Origin: Comamonadaceae bacterium
Lineage (GTDB): Bacteria > Pseudomonadota > Gammaproteobacteria > Burkholderiales > Burkholderiaceae_C
Assembly: GCA_947460065.1 (NCBI GenBank)
Contig: CANHGF010000207.1
Location: forward strand, 1 to 5,246
DNA: 5,246 bases
Reading direction: 5' to 3'
Shown here: positions 1 to 5,246 of the stretch, piece by piece
Numbering within the stretch: the stretch's first letter is position 1
Layout: each line of letters opens with the position of its first letter
The notes under the pieces: generated by a model
Told to the model about the DNA's origin: nothing
Database searches by the model: none
The model's input: the letters and a program-made list of their open reading frames with translations, nothing else
Program-made: the position numbers and the translations under genes

Positions 1-14
1 CCGGCAATCAGGGA

Positions 15-32
15 CAGGCGCAGGCGCCTGCG
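15..32 (-). terminator. GC-rich hairpin just downstream of cysB
   Basis: Four bases past the cysB stop there is a perfect 14-base palindrome, CGCAGGCGCCTGCG (19-32). An overlapping alternative hairpin pairs CAGGCG (15-20) with CGCCTG (25-30) around a 4-base loop. The position suits transcript termination or 3'-end protection for the lptFG-cbiX-cysB strand. The minus strand continues with TCCCTGATTG rather than a T-run, so it is not a canonical intrinsic terminator. Confidence 0.3.
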
Positions 33-36
33 GTGT

Positions 37-978
37 TCAAAGTTCGTGGTCGGCAAAGTCGCCCGACATCGCCTTCATGATGGTCTCGCGCTTGAGCTTG
101 GGGCTGACGAACTCGGCAAAATGGTAGACAAAATTGCGCAGGTAGGCGCTGCGCTTGAATGCCACCCGGGCCACGTTGTTACCGAACAGGGCGGCGGCAG
201 GGCGCCATACCAAGTCCTTGGCGTCTTCCTCCAGCATTGCCATTTCAGCCACGATGCCCACGCCCAGACCCAGGCGCACATAGGTCTTGAGCACGTCAGA
301 GTCGATGGCCTCGAGCGCGATGCGCGGGCTGAGCTTGCGAGCCGCAAAAGCCTGATCGACCCGGGTGCGGCCGGTGAACGAGGGGTGGTAGGTGATCAGC
401 GGCTGCTCGACCAGGTCTTCCAGGCTGATGCTGCTGCGCCTGGCCAGCGGGTGCTCGGGCGGCATGACCAGCATATGCTGCCACTCATAGCAGGGCAGGG
501 TCACCAGTTCGTCGTAGTCGTTGAGCGATTCGGTGGCGATACCGATCTCGGCCACTTCGTCGATGAGCATGCGCGCGACCTGCGCCGGCGAGCCCTGATG
601 CATGCTGACGTTGACCTTGGGAAAGCTCTCGCGCAGCCGCGCCACCGGCCTGGGCAGCACATAGCGGGCCTGGGTATGGGTGGTGGCAATCGACAGGGTG
701 CCGCTGTCCTGGGCCGAGAACTGCTCGCCGATGCGCTTGAGGTTGCCGACCTCGCGCATGATCAGCTCAATGCTGCGCAGCACATGCTCGCCCGGCTCGG
801 TCACCCGTTTGAGCCGCTTGCCGTGGCGCGAGAAGATTTCGACGCCCAGCTCTTCCTCCAGCTCGATGATGGCCTTGGAAACGCCCGGCTGCGAGGTGTG
901 CAGCGCCTTGGCGGTTTCGGTCAGGTTCAGATTGCGCCGAACCGCCTCCTGAACAAAGCGGAACTGATGAAGGTTCAT
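37..978 (-). CDS. cysB: CysB, LysR-type transcriptional regulator of sulfur assimilation
   Basis: A 313-residue LysR-family regulator, probably the cytoplasmic activator of cysteine biosynthesis and sulfate assimilation genes; in the family, N-acetylserine or O-acetylserine is the inducer. Seen: an N-terminal winged helix-turn-helix at about residues 3-60 (core LTETAKALHTSQPGVSKAI, 19-37), a linker helix at about 61-90, and a two-lobed effector domain from about 92. The effector-site residues known from Klebsiella CysB (Thr100, Gln103, Thr149, Thr202) are present at the same numbers here, including TTHTQARY at 99-106; this separates CysB from generic LysR proteins. It is slightly shorter than enteric CysB (324 residues) at the C-terminus. 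The ATG start fits the conserved family N-terminus MNLHQFRFVQ, but no clear Shine-Dalgarno precedes it. It lies 95 bases downstream of cbiX on the same strand. The paralogue Cbl is the main alternative; the effector-site match and lack of another copy in view favour CysB. Confidence 0.93.
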   Translation of the reverse strand: MNLHQFRFVQEAVRRNLNLTETAKALHTSQPGVSKAIIELEEELGVEIFSRHGKRLKRVTEPGEHVLRSIELIMREVGNLKRIGEQFSAQDSGTLSIATTHTQARYVLPRPVARLRESFPKVNVSMHQGSPAQVARMLIDEVAEIGIATESLNDYDELVTLPCYEWQHMLVMPPEHPLARRSSISLEDLVEQPLITYHPSFTGRTRVDQAFAARKLSPRIALEAIDSDVLKTYVRLGLGVGIVAEMAMLEEDAKDLVWRPAAALFGNNVARVAFKRSAYLRNFVYHFAEFVSPKLKRETIMKAMSGDFADHEL

Positions 979-1073
979 ATCGTTTATTGGATAAGCGGAG
1001 CCTTCATTATGCCGTTTCCAGGTGGTGCCTTGCTGGGGCAGCAGCTGATCGGCCTGGGCCGGTCGCAGCAGTC
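979..1073 (-). promoter_or_regulatory. cbiX-cysB intergenic region, probable cysB leader/promoter
   Basis: This is a 95-base gap on the strand shared by both genes. It holds a possible -10 box at 1006-1011, and an AT-rich short inverted repeat TTAT-TGG-ATAA at 984-994 between that box and the cysB start. The cysB ATG has no recognisable Shine-Dalgarno. There is no hairpin followed by a T-run after the cbiX stop, so read-through from lptFG-cbiX into cysB is possible as well as separate initiation. CysB represses its own gene in enteric bacteria; an operator here is plausible but cannot be defined from the sequence. Confidence 0.4.
1006..1011 (-). promoter_or_regulatory. candidate -10 box for cysB
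   Basis: On the minus strand the hexamer reads CATAAT, five of six matches to TATAAT. It would start transcription near 999, giving a leader of about 20 bases before the cysB ATG. No convincing -35 hexamer lies 16-18 bases upstream, so it would need an activator or be weak. Supported only by the match and position. Confidence 0.3.
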
Positions 1074-1439
1074 TTAGCGCTTGCCCAGAGCCAGTTCAGC
1101 CAGCAGTTCGGTCAGAGCCGGCGACTCGCCGGCTGAGGGCAGGAGCTCAAACTGTACCGTCGGGTGCTCAGCGCGCAGCGCTTGCATGAGTGCGGGCAGG
1201 TCCTCCCGGGCATGCTTGCCGACGCCGAGAAACACCGGAAAGACGCGGATGTGCGAGCTTCCGGAAGCCAGCAGTTCGGCCACCGCATCGGGCAGGCTGG
1301 GGGTGCTCAGCTCCAGGTAGGCACAGCGCACCGGTAGGGCTGGCTCGCGCCGGGCCACCGCCTCGGCCACCGCCTGTATCGGCCGGTGCCAATGCGGGTC
1401 GCGCGAGCCATGGGCGAACAAGACGATGGCAGTGCTCAC
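1074..1439 (-). CDS. cbiX: CbiX/SirB-type small sirohydrochlorin chelatase
   Basis: A 121-residue single-domain class II chelatase of the CbiX/SirB family. Members insert Co2+ or Fe2+ into sirohydrochlorin in the cytoplasm, for cobalamin or siroheme respectively. Seen: the N-terminal strand IVLFAHGSRDP with His10, the AYLELSTPSLPDA segment with Glu43, and FPVFLGVGKHAREDLP with His76. The two histidines correspond to the metal-handling pair of small archaeal CbiX. The length matches the small, single-domain form rather than two-domain CbiX or SirB. The start is GTG: the open frame continues upstream to 1691, but that part lies inside lptG and lacks family character, whereas the GTG has AAGGA 8 bases upstream. 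It sits 11 bases after lptG and before cysB. Siroheme is the cofactor of assimilatory sulfite reductase, so ferrochelatase activity is the likelier role; this is inferred from context, and the metal cannot be read from sequence. Confidence 0.88.
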   Translation of the reverse strand: MSTAIVLFAHGSRDPHWHRPIQAVAEAVARREPALPVRCAYLELSTPSLPDAVAELLASGSSHIRVFPVFLGVGKHAREDLPALMQALRAEHPTVQFELLPSAGESPALTELLAELALGKR

Positions 1440-1447
1440 AGTAGGGG

Positions 1448-1452
1448 TCCTT
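1448..1452 (-). promoter_or_regulatory. Shine-Dalgarno of cbiX, overlapping the lptG stop
   Basis: The minus strand reads TAAGGACCCCTACTGTG. AAGGA shares its first two bases with the lptG TAA stop and sits 8 bases before the cbiX GTG. This fixes the GTG at 1439 as the start and implies that ribosomes finishing lptG help initiate cbiX. Confidence 0.75.
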
Positions 1453-2614
1453 ATTGCCGGATCACCAGCCAGCCAAAAGCGGCCATCGAGACGGCGGTGT
1501 AGAGCAGGCCAGGCGCTGCGGCGGCCAGCCACGGCTGCCACTGCTGCAAATTGCCCACATAAACGGCGATGTTGTTCATCATGAAAAAGCTGATGCCGAT
1601 CATGACCCCGGCAAACACATAGGCTGAGATGCCGCCCGAGCGCATATGCAGGTAGGCAAAGGGCAGGGCCAGCATCACCATGACCAGGCAACTGATCGGG
1701 TAGAAAACCTTGCGCCAGAACTCGATCTCATAGCGCTGCGCATTCTGGCCGTTGGCTTGCAGGTGCCGGATGTAACTGAACAGGTCGATGGTGCGCATGC
1801 GCTCGGGCTTGAGCAGCGCCACCGACACCATTTCTGCGCTGAGCTCGGTTGGCCAGCGCAGGCTGTCACTGCGGCTGCGCTCAACCATGGCGCTGCGTGG
1901 TTCGCCTTCAAGCTGGCTGAGCACTTGTGTGGCTGCGCCTACGCTGGCGGGCGACTTGCGAAATTCGGTGCGCACCACGTCTTCGAGCAGCCAGGCATCG
2001 TCGGGGGCAAAGCGGGCCTGCCGCGCTTGCATCACCGCCCGCACGCCGCCTTCTGGTCTGAATTCGAACACCTCGATGCCCTGCATCTCATTGTTGGGAC
2101 TCAGCGCCTTGACGTTGACCACATAGCTGGCCAGCTCCTGCTTTTCACGCAGCCAGGCGCCGGTCTGTCCGATGGTGATGCGAAATTGGTAGCGCGCCTT
2201 GAGCAGCTGCGAGGCCCTGTCGGCCGCCGGCGCAACATAGTCGCCCACCACAAAAGCCAGCACGACGAAAACCGCCCCCAGGCTCATCAGCAAGCGCAGC
2301 GCCCGCCAGGGGTCGAGGCCGCTGGTGCGCAAGATGGTGTATTCCGAGCTCTGCGCCAGCCTGGCCATAACGAAGATGGTGCCGATCAGCACCGAGATCG
2401 GCAGCAGCTCATAAAGGCGGCTGGGCAGCAGCAGCGTCACGTAGAGCAGGGCATGGCGCACCTGGAAGGTACTGCCGTCCAAAATATTGGGGCGGCCCAG
2501 GTTCTGCAGTTCGTCGACCAGATCAAAGAACATGAACAGGGTCAGAAAGCCCAGGGTGACCAGGCTGATCGACAGCAGGGATTCACCGTAGATGAGCTTG
2601 CGCAGGGTTTTCAT
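1451..2614 (-). CDS. lptG: LptG, LPS export ABC transporter permease
   Basis: A 387-residue inner-membrane permease of the LptF/LptG (YjgP/YjgQ) family. With LptF and an LptB ATPase dimer, it extracts lipopolysaccharide from the inner membrane and passes it to LptC and the periplasmic bridge. Seen: membrane segments at about residues 11-31, 64-86, 104-127, 302-322, 329-350 and 360-384, with a large periplasmic domain (about 128-295, beta-jellyroll in the family) between segments 3 and 4. The cytoplasmic stretch ARLAQSSEYTILRTSGLDPW (84-103) is the coupling helix that docks on LptB; Glu91 appears to match the Glu88 reported as important in E. coli LptG. It is a little longer than E. coli LptG (360 residues). 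Its ATG overlaps the lptF stop as ATGA, preceded by AGGGG 7 bases upstream, so translation is probably coupled. Assignment as G rather than F rests on gene order and the Leu/Tyr-rich N-terminus (MKTLRKLIYGESLLSI). Confidence 0.95.
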   Translation of the reverse strand: MKTLRKLIYGESLLSISLVTLGFLTLFMFFDLVDELQNLGRPNILDGSTFQVRHALLYVTLLLPSRLYELLPISVLIGTIFVMARLAQSSEYTILRTSGLDPWRALRLLMSLGAVFVVLAFVVGDYVAPAADRASQLLKARYQFRITIGQTGAWLREKQELASYVVNVKALSPNNEMQGIEVFEFRPEGGVRAVMQARQARFAPDDAWLLEDVVRTEFRKSPASVGAATQVLSQLEGEPRSAMVERSRSDSLRWPTELSAEMVSVALLKPERMRTIDLFSYIRHLQANGQNAQRYEIEFWRKVFYPISCLVMVMLALPFAYLHMRSGGISAYVFAGVMIGISFFMMNNIAVYVGNLQQWQPWLAAAAPGLLYTAVSMAAFGWLVIRQ

Positions 2615-3753
2615 GCGGCGGCCCCTGGCGCTGCTCGCTGGCGGGGGCGCAGCGCGATGCGCGGCAGCGTCCAGCCGCGGTGGCGTCCGATCAGCCAGAG
2701 CAGGGCGACGGCCATGAAGCCGCCATGGAGCAGGAGCACCATGGGCAGCAGGCCTATCCAGCCCAAGCTCACCCAGTTCTGGCTCAGCGTCATCAAATTG
2801 CTGTAGACCAGAAAGATGAAGATGGCCAGGATCAGCCTGCCGCTGCGCCCGGCCCGCGGGTTGGCATGGGCCATGGCCACGGCCAGCAGGACCAGGCTCA
2901 GCCCCGAAAGGGTCAGCCCGAAGCGCCAGGCCAGCTCCCCCTGATTGGGCCGGCTGGGCGATTTCATCAGGTCCCAGGTGGACAGGAATTTGAAAGAGGT
3001 GGCGTCCAGCGTGGTGGTCTTGGCCTCGCCGATCAGCGCGCCATAACTGTCGAACTGGCTGATGCGCAGGCCCGGTGTTTTGGCCGGCTCGCGGTCTGCG
3101 CCCGGCGGACCCTCCTGAATTTCCATGCGCTGGCCGCTCTCGAGGGTTAGCAACTGGCCGCTGGCCGTCGCTTCGATGCGACCGGCTCGGGCCGTGACCA
3201 CGGTGCGGCTTTGGGCGTCCCGGGCGGCGATGAAAATGTCATTGCCGCTTTTTTCCTGCGAGTTGCGGTCGATGAAAAACACCCGTGAGCCGTCGGACGA
3301 CTCTTGAAATTGGCCCGGCGCGATCCGGTCGAGGTCGCTGCGCTGCTGGTAGCGGTTGCGCATGTCCTGGGTTTTTTCATTGGTCCAGGGCCATAGCCAC
3401 AGGGCCGACAGCGCAATGACCAGCAGGGCCGGCCAAGAAAAGCGCAGTACCGGCAGCAGGAAGCTGCCCAGACCGCGTCCGCTGGCGAACCAGACCACCA
3501 TCTCACTGTCGCGGTACAGCCTCGACAGGGTGCTCAAAATCGCGATGAACAGCGACAGGCTCAGGATGGTGGGCAGGCGGCCCAGGGTGGCATAGGCCAT
3601 GAGCAAAATCACATCCTGGGGGTCGGCCTGACCGCGCGCCGCCAAGCCCAGGGTGCGGATCAGCACAATGGTCAAAATAATGGTGATCAGCACCACCAGC
3701 GTGGCGCCAAAGCTTCGCGCTAACTCTTTGCGCAAGGACGATTGGAATAACAT
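2611..3753 (-). CDS. lptF: LptF, LPS export ABC transporter permease
   Basis: A 380-residue inner-membrane permease and partner of LptG in the LptB2FG lipopolysaccharide extractor. Seen, numbered from the ATG at 3753: membrane segments at about 16-37, 48-76, 98-121, 279-296, 306-321 and 330-355, with a periplasmic domain of about 122-270. The cytoplasmic coupling helix follows segment 2 (LSRLYRDSEMVVWFASGRGL, 76-95); Glu84 falls at the same number as the Glu84 reported as functionally important in E. coli LptF. A basic, proline- and alanine-rich tail of about 24 residues follows the last segment, making it slightly longer than E. coli LptF (366). The start is uncertain: an in-frame TTG at 3765 would add MQRA. 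I chose the ATG because it gives the family-like start MLFQSSLRKELARSFG, although neither codon has a well-placed Shine-Dalgarno. It is the first gene of the lptF-lptG-cbiX unit and is divergent from pepA. Confidence 0.94.
   Translation of the reverse strand: MLFQSSLRKELARSFGATLVVLITIILTIVLIRTLGLAARGQADPQDVILLMAYATLGRLPTILSLSLFIAILSTLSRLYRDSEMVVWFASGRGLGSFLLPVLRFSWPALLVIALSALWLWPWTNEKTQDMRNRYQQRSDLDRIAPGQFQESSDGSRVFFIDRNSQEKSGNDIFIAARDAQSRTVVTARAGRIEATASGQLLTLESGQRMEIQEGPPGADREPAKTPGLRISQFDSYGALIGEAKTTTLDATSFKFLSTWDLMKSPSRPNQGELAWRFGLTLSGLSLVLLAVAMAHANPRAGRSGRLILAIFIFLVYSNLMTLSQNWVSLGWIGLLPMVLLLHGGFMAVALLWLIGRHRGWTLPRIALRPRQRAAPGAAA
2622..2626 (-). promoter_or_regulatory. Shine-Dalgarno of lptG inside the lptF 3' end
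   Basis: AGGGG on the minus strand lies 7 bases before the lptG ATG, within the last codons of lptF. Together with the 4-base ATGA stop/start overlap it supports coupled translation of the two permease subunits, which assemble in equal amounts. Confidence 0.6.
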
Positions 3754-3798
3754 GGCGCGTTGCAATAGCTCAAAGCCGGTTTGGATCCGGCCCTGATT
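3754..3798. promoter_or_regulatory. lptF-pepA divergent control region
   Basis: Only 45 bases separate the two ATG codons, too few for two complete non-overlapping promoters. At least one promoter must therefore extend into the opposite gene's 5' end. For pepA the best plus-strand pair I find is TTGGAA (3742-3747) and AATAGC (3764-3769) with a 16-base spacer; this is weak (four and three of six matches) and lies partly inside lptF. No operator-like long inverted repeat is visible. Confidence 0.45.
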
Positions 3799-3801
3799 AT
3801 G
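3796..3801 (-). promoter_or_regulatory. candidate -10 box for lptF, overlapping the pepA start codon
   Basis: The minus strand reads CATAAT (five of six matches to TATAAT) directly across the pepA ATG. Transcription would start near 3789, leaving a leader of about 36 bases before the lptF ATG. No good -35 hexamer is seen at 16-18 bases spacing (CTAAGG is there). It is the same hexamer as the one proposed upstream of cysB. Confidence 0.3.
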
Positions 3802-5246
3802 GACTTTGAACTCAAGACCCTTAGCCGTCCCCGCAGTGCGTCTGAAAAAACCGATGCCCTGATTGTGCTGGTGCCCACCGGCGTCAAACCCCAGGGCGAT
3901 GCTCTGTCGGACCTGATGGCTGCCGCCATCAAGGCCAAGGATTTTGAGCCCCAGGCCGGCAAACTGCTGCAGTCCTACCGCAGCGCAGGCCTGGGCGCGA
4001 CCCGCGTGCTGCTCGCTGGCGTGGGCGGTGGCAGTGCGCGAGAGGTCAAAAAGGCGCTGGGCGCGGCCATGGCCGCGCTCAAGTCAGCCGGCGCGCAAAA
4101 ACTCATCATCAGCCTGTCCTGGCTGGATCTCGAAGGCGCAGAACTATCGGCCGCGGTGCAGGCCGCGGTGGTGGCCTGCGCCGACGGCACCTACAGCTAC
4201 CAACTCACCCGCTCCAAGCCGGCCGCGCCCGCCATTCAGAAGGTGCTGGTCGGCGTGTCGGCGCAGGCAGCGGCTCGGGCCGGCTTTGAAACCGGTCTGG
4301 GCCTGGCCAAGGGCATAGAGCTGGCACGGGAGTGGGGCAATCGCCCAGCCAACCATGCCACCCCCACCCTGCTGGCCGGCGCTGCCCGCGCACTGGGCAA
4401 GCTGCGTGGTATCCAGGTCGAAGTGCTGGGCCCGCGTGAGGTCGCCCGGCTGGGCATGGGCTCCTTCATGGCGGTGGCCCGGGGTTCCGAGGAGCCGCTG
4501 CGCTTTATTGTGTTGCGCTATACCGGGGCTGGCCGAGGCCAAGCGCCGGTGGTGCTGGTGGGCAAGGGCATCACCTTCGATACCGGCGGTATCTCGATCA
4601 AGCCCGCGCCCGAGATGGATGAGATGAAGTTCGACATGTGCGGTGCCGCCAGTGTGCTGGGCACCTTCAGGGCACTGGCCGAATTGCAACCCCAGGTCAA
4701 TGTGGTCGGGCTCATCCCGGCCTGCGAGAACATGCCCGATGGCAAAGCGCTCAAGCCCGGTGACGTGGTGCGCAGCATGAGCGGCCAGACCATCGAGGTG
4801 CTCAACACCGACGCCGAAGGACGCTTGATCCTGTGCGACGCGCTGACCTATGCCGAGCGTTTCAAGCCACAGGCGGTGGTCGACATTGCCACCCTGACCG
4901 GCGCCTGCGTGATCGCGCTGGGCGCGGTGCGCTCGGGCCTGTTCGCCAGCAACGACGAACTGGCCCAGGCTCTGAGCGCAGCCGGTGAGGCGGCGCTCGA
5001 CCCCTGCTGGCGCATGCCCCTGGATGAGGACTACGCCGAAGGCCTGAAGACGAATTTTGCCGATGTGGCCAATGTGGCCGGACGCGCTGCCGGCTCGGTC
5101 ACAGCGGCCAAATTCCTGCAGCGCTTTGCCGGCCAATACCCGTGGGCGCATCTGGACATCGCTGGTACCGCTTGGCGTGGCGGCGCGGCCAAGGGCGCAA
5201 CTGGCCGGCCGGTGGGCCTGCTGGTGCACTACCTGCTGGGCCTGGC
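3799..5246 (+). CDS. pepA: PepA, cytosol (leucyl) aminopeptidase, M17 family; 3' end outside window
   Basis: A cytoplasmic M17 aminopeptidase that removes N-terminal residues, typically leucine, using two divalent metal ions. The frame is open from the ATG for 482 codons and leaves the window without a stop. E. coli PepA is 503 residues, so probably only a short tail is missing. Seen: an N-terminal domain at about 1-150 and the catalytic domain from about 170, including EWGNRPANHATPT (178-190). Metal ligands are Lys256, Asp261, Asp279, Asp338 and Glu340, and catalytic Lys268 and Arg342 are present. All lie at a constant offset of 14 from the E. coli numbers, so the site is intact. The family signature NTDAEGRL is at 336-343. 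No strong Shine-Dalgarno precedes the ATG; a weak GGAT lies 12 bases upstream. Divergent from lptF, as in E. coli. E. coli PepA also binds DNA (Xer recombination at cer, carAB control); nothing here shows whether this protein does. Confidence 0.95.
   Translation, partial: MDFELKTLSRPRSASEKTDALIVLVPTGVKPQGDALSDLMAAAIKAKDFEPQAGKLLQSYRSAGLGATRVLLAGVGGGSAREVKKALGAAMAALKSAGAQKLIISLSWLDLEGAELSAAVQAAVVACADGTYSYQLTRSKPAAPAIQKVLVGVSAQAAARAGFETGLGLAKGIELAREWGNRPANHATPTLLAGAARALGKLRGIQVEVLGPREVARLGMGSFMAVARGSEEPLRFIVLRYTGAGRGQAPVVLVGKGITFDTGGISIKPAPEMDEMKFDMCGAASVLGTFRALAELQPQVNVVGLIPACENMPDGKALKPGDVVRSMSGQTIEVLNTDAEGRLILCDALTYAERFKPQAVVDIATLTGACVIALGAVRSGLFASNDELAQALSAAGEAALDPCWRMPLDEDYAEGLKTNFADVANVAGRAAGSVTAAKFLQRFAGQYPWAHLDIAGTAWRGGAAKGATGRPVGLLVHYLLGL

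Noticed and set aside
1047..1064. A hairpin around CGGC-CTGG-GCCG after the cbiX stop as a possible terminator
   Set aside because: In the cbiX transcript direction the stem contains a C-A mismatch and there is no downstream T-run, so it does not qualify as an intrinsic terminator.
1038..1071. A 7-base direct repeat GCAGCAG (1038-1044 and 1065-1071) in the cbiX-cysB gap
   Set aside because: It is short and common in GC-rich DNA, with no further copies forming an array.
46..1077. A 343-codon open frame on the plus strand opposite cysB
   Set aside because: It is antisense to a fully convincing CysB, has no recognisable domain, and is rich in the His/Gln/Gly/Arg expected when GC-rich coding DNA is read in reverse.
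1440..1691. Upstream extension of the cbiX frame to an ATG at 1691
   Set aside because: It would overlap lptG by about 240 bases in another frame, its translation is shadow-like, and the GTG at 1439 has a good Shine-Dalgarno and begins exactly at the family N-terminus.
1646..2806. A 386-codon open frame on the plus strand opposite lptG and the end of lptF
   Set aside because: It is low-complexity (His, Gln, Arg, Ala), has no domain or initiation site, and spans the lptF/lptG junction, where both real genes are well supported.
4061..4078. An 18-base perfect palindrome, GCGCGGCCATGGCCGCGC, inside pepA
   Set aside because: It is explained by GC-rich codons for an Ala-Ala-Met-Ala-Ala run in the PepA N-terminal domain; no regulatory position or second copy in the window.
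4150..4175. A tandem GCCGCGGTG repeat inside pepA
   Set aside because: It encodes a simple Ala-Ala-Val repeat in the PepA N-terminal domain with only two copies; codon bias accounts for it.
4144..5229. A 361-codon open frame on the minus strand opposite pepA
   Set aside because: It mirrors the pepA catalytic domain, whose active-site residues are all intact, and its own translation is compositionally biased without family motifs.

Overview
The window looks like ordinary chromosomal DNA from a GC-rich betaproteobacterium, most likely of the order Burkholderiales (Comamonadaceae-like). This rests on how the proteins read: a CysB starting MNLHQFRFVQEAVRRNLNLT, an LptF starting MLFQSSLRKELARSFGATL, and the gene order. 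I could not run a search, so the taxonomic call is inference. I see no mobile elements, CRISPR arrays, tRNA or rRNA genes, or long repeats.

Layout: four genes lie on the minus strand, transcribed right to left in the order lptF (3753-2611), lptG (2614-1451), cbiX (1439-1074), cysB (978-37). A fifth gene, pepA (from 3799, plus strand), is divergent from lptF and runs off the right edge without a stop. lptF and lptG overlap by 4 bases (ATGA). lptG and cbiX are 11 bases apart, and the cbiX Shine-Dalgarno overlaps the lptG stop codon, so lptF-lptG-cbiX reads as one transcription unit. cysB follows after a 95-base gap that carries a possible promoter of its own. The lptF-pepA start-to-start gap is only 45 bases, so their promoters must overlap each other or the coding ends.

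Functions: LptF and LptG are the two inner-membrane permease subunits that, with the ATPase LptB (not here), extract lipopolysaccharide for transport to the outer membrane. CbiX is a small class II chelatase, probably inserting Fe2+ into sirohydrochlorin to make siroheme. CysB is the LysR-type activator of sulfate assimilation, whose sulfite reductase needs siroheme, so cbiX and cysB make a sensible functional pair. PepA is a manganese/zinc leucyl aminopeptidase. Divergent pepA/lptFG is also the E. coli arrangement, so that part of the layout is old and conserved.

No undescribed system is evident. The points worth a second look are small: the translational linkage of cbiX to lptFG, the shared compact pepA/lptF control region, two identical CATAAT boxes upstream of lptF and cysB, and a palindrome just after cysB.
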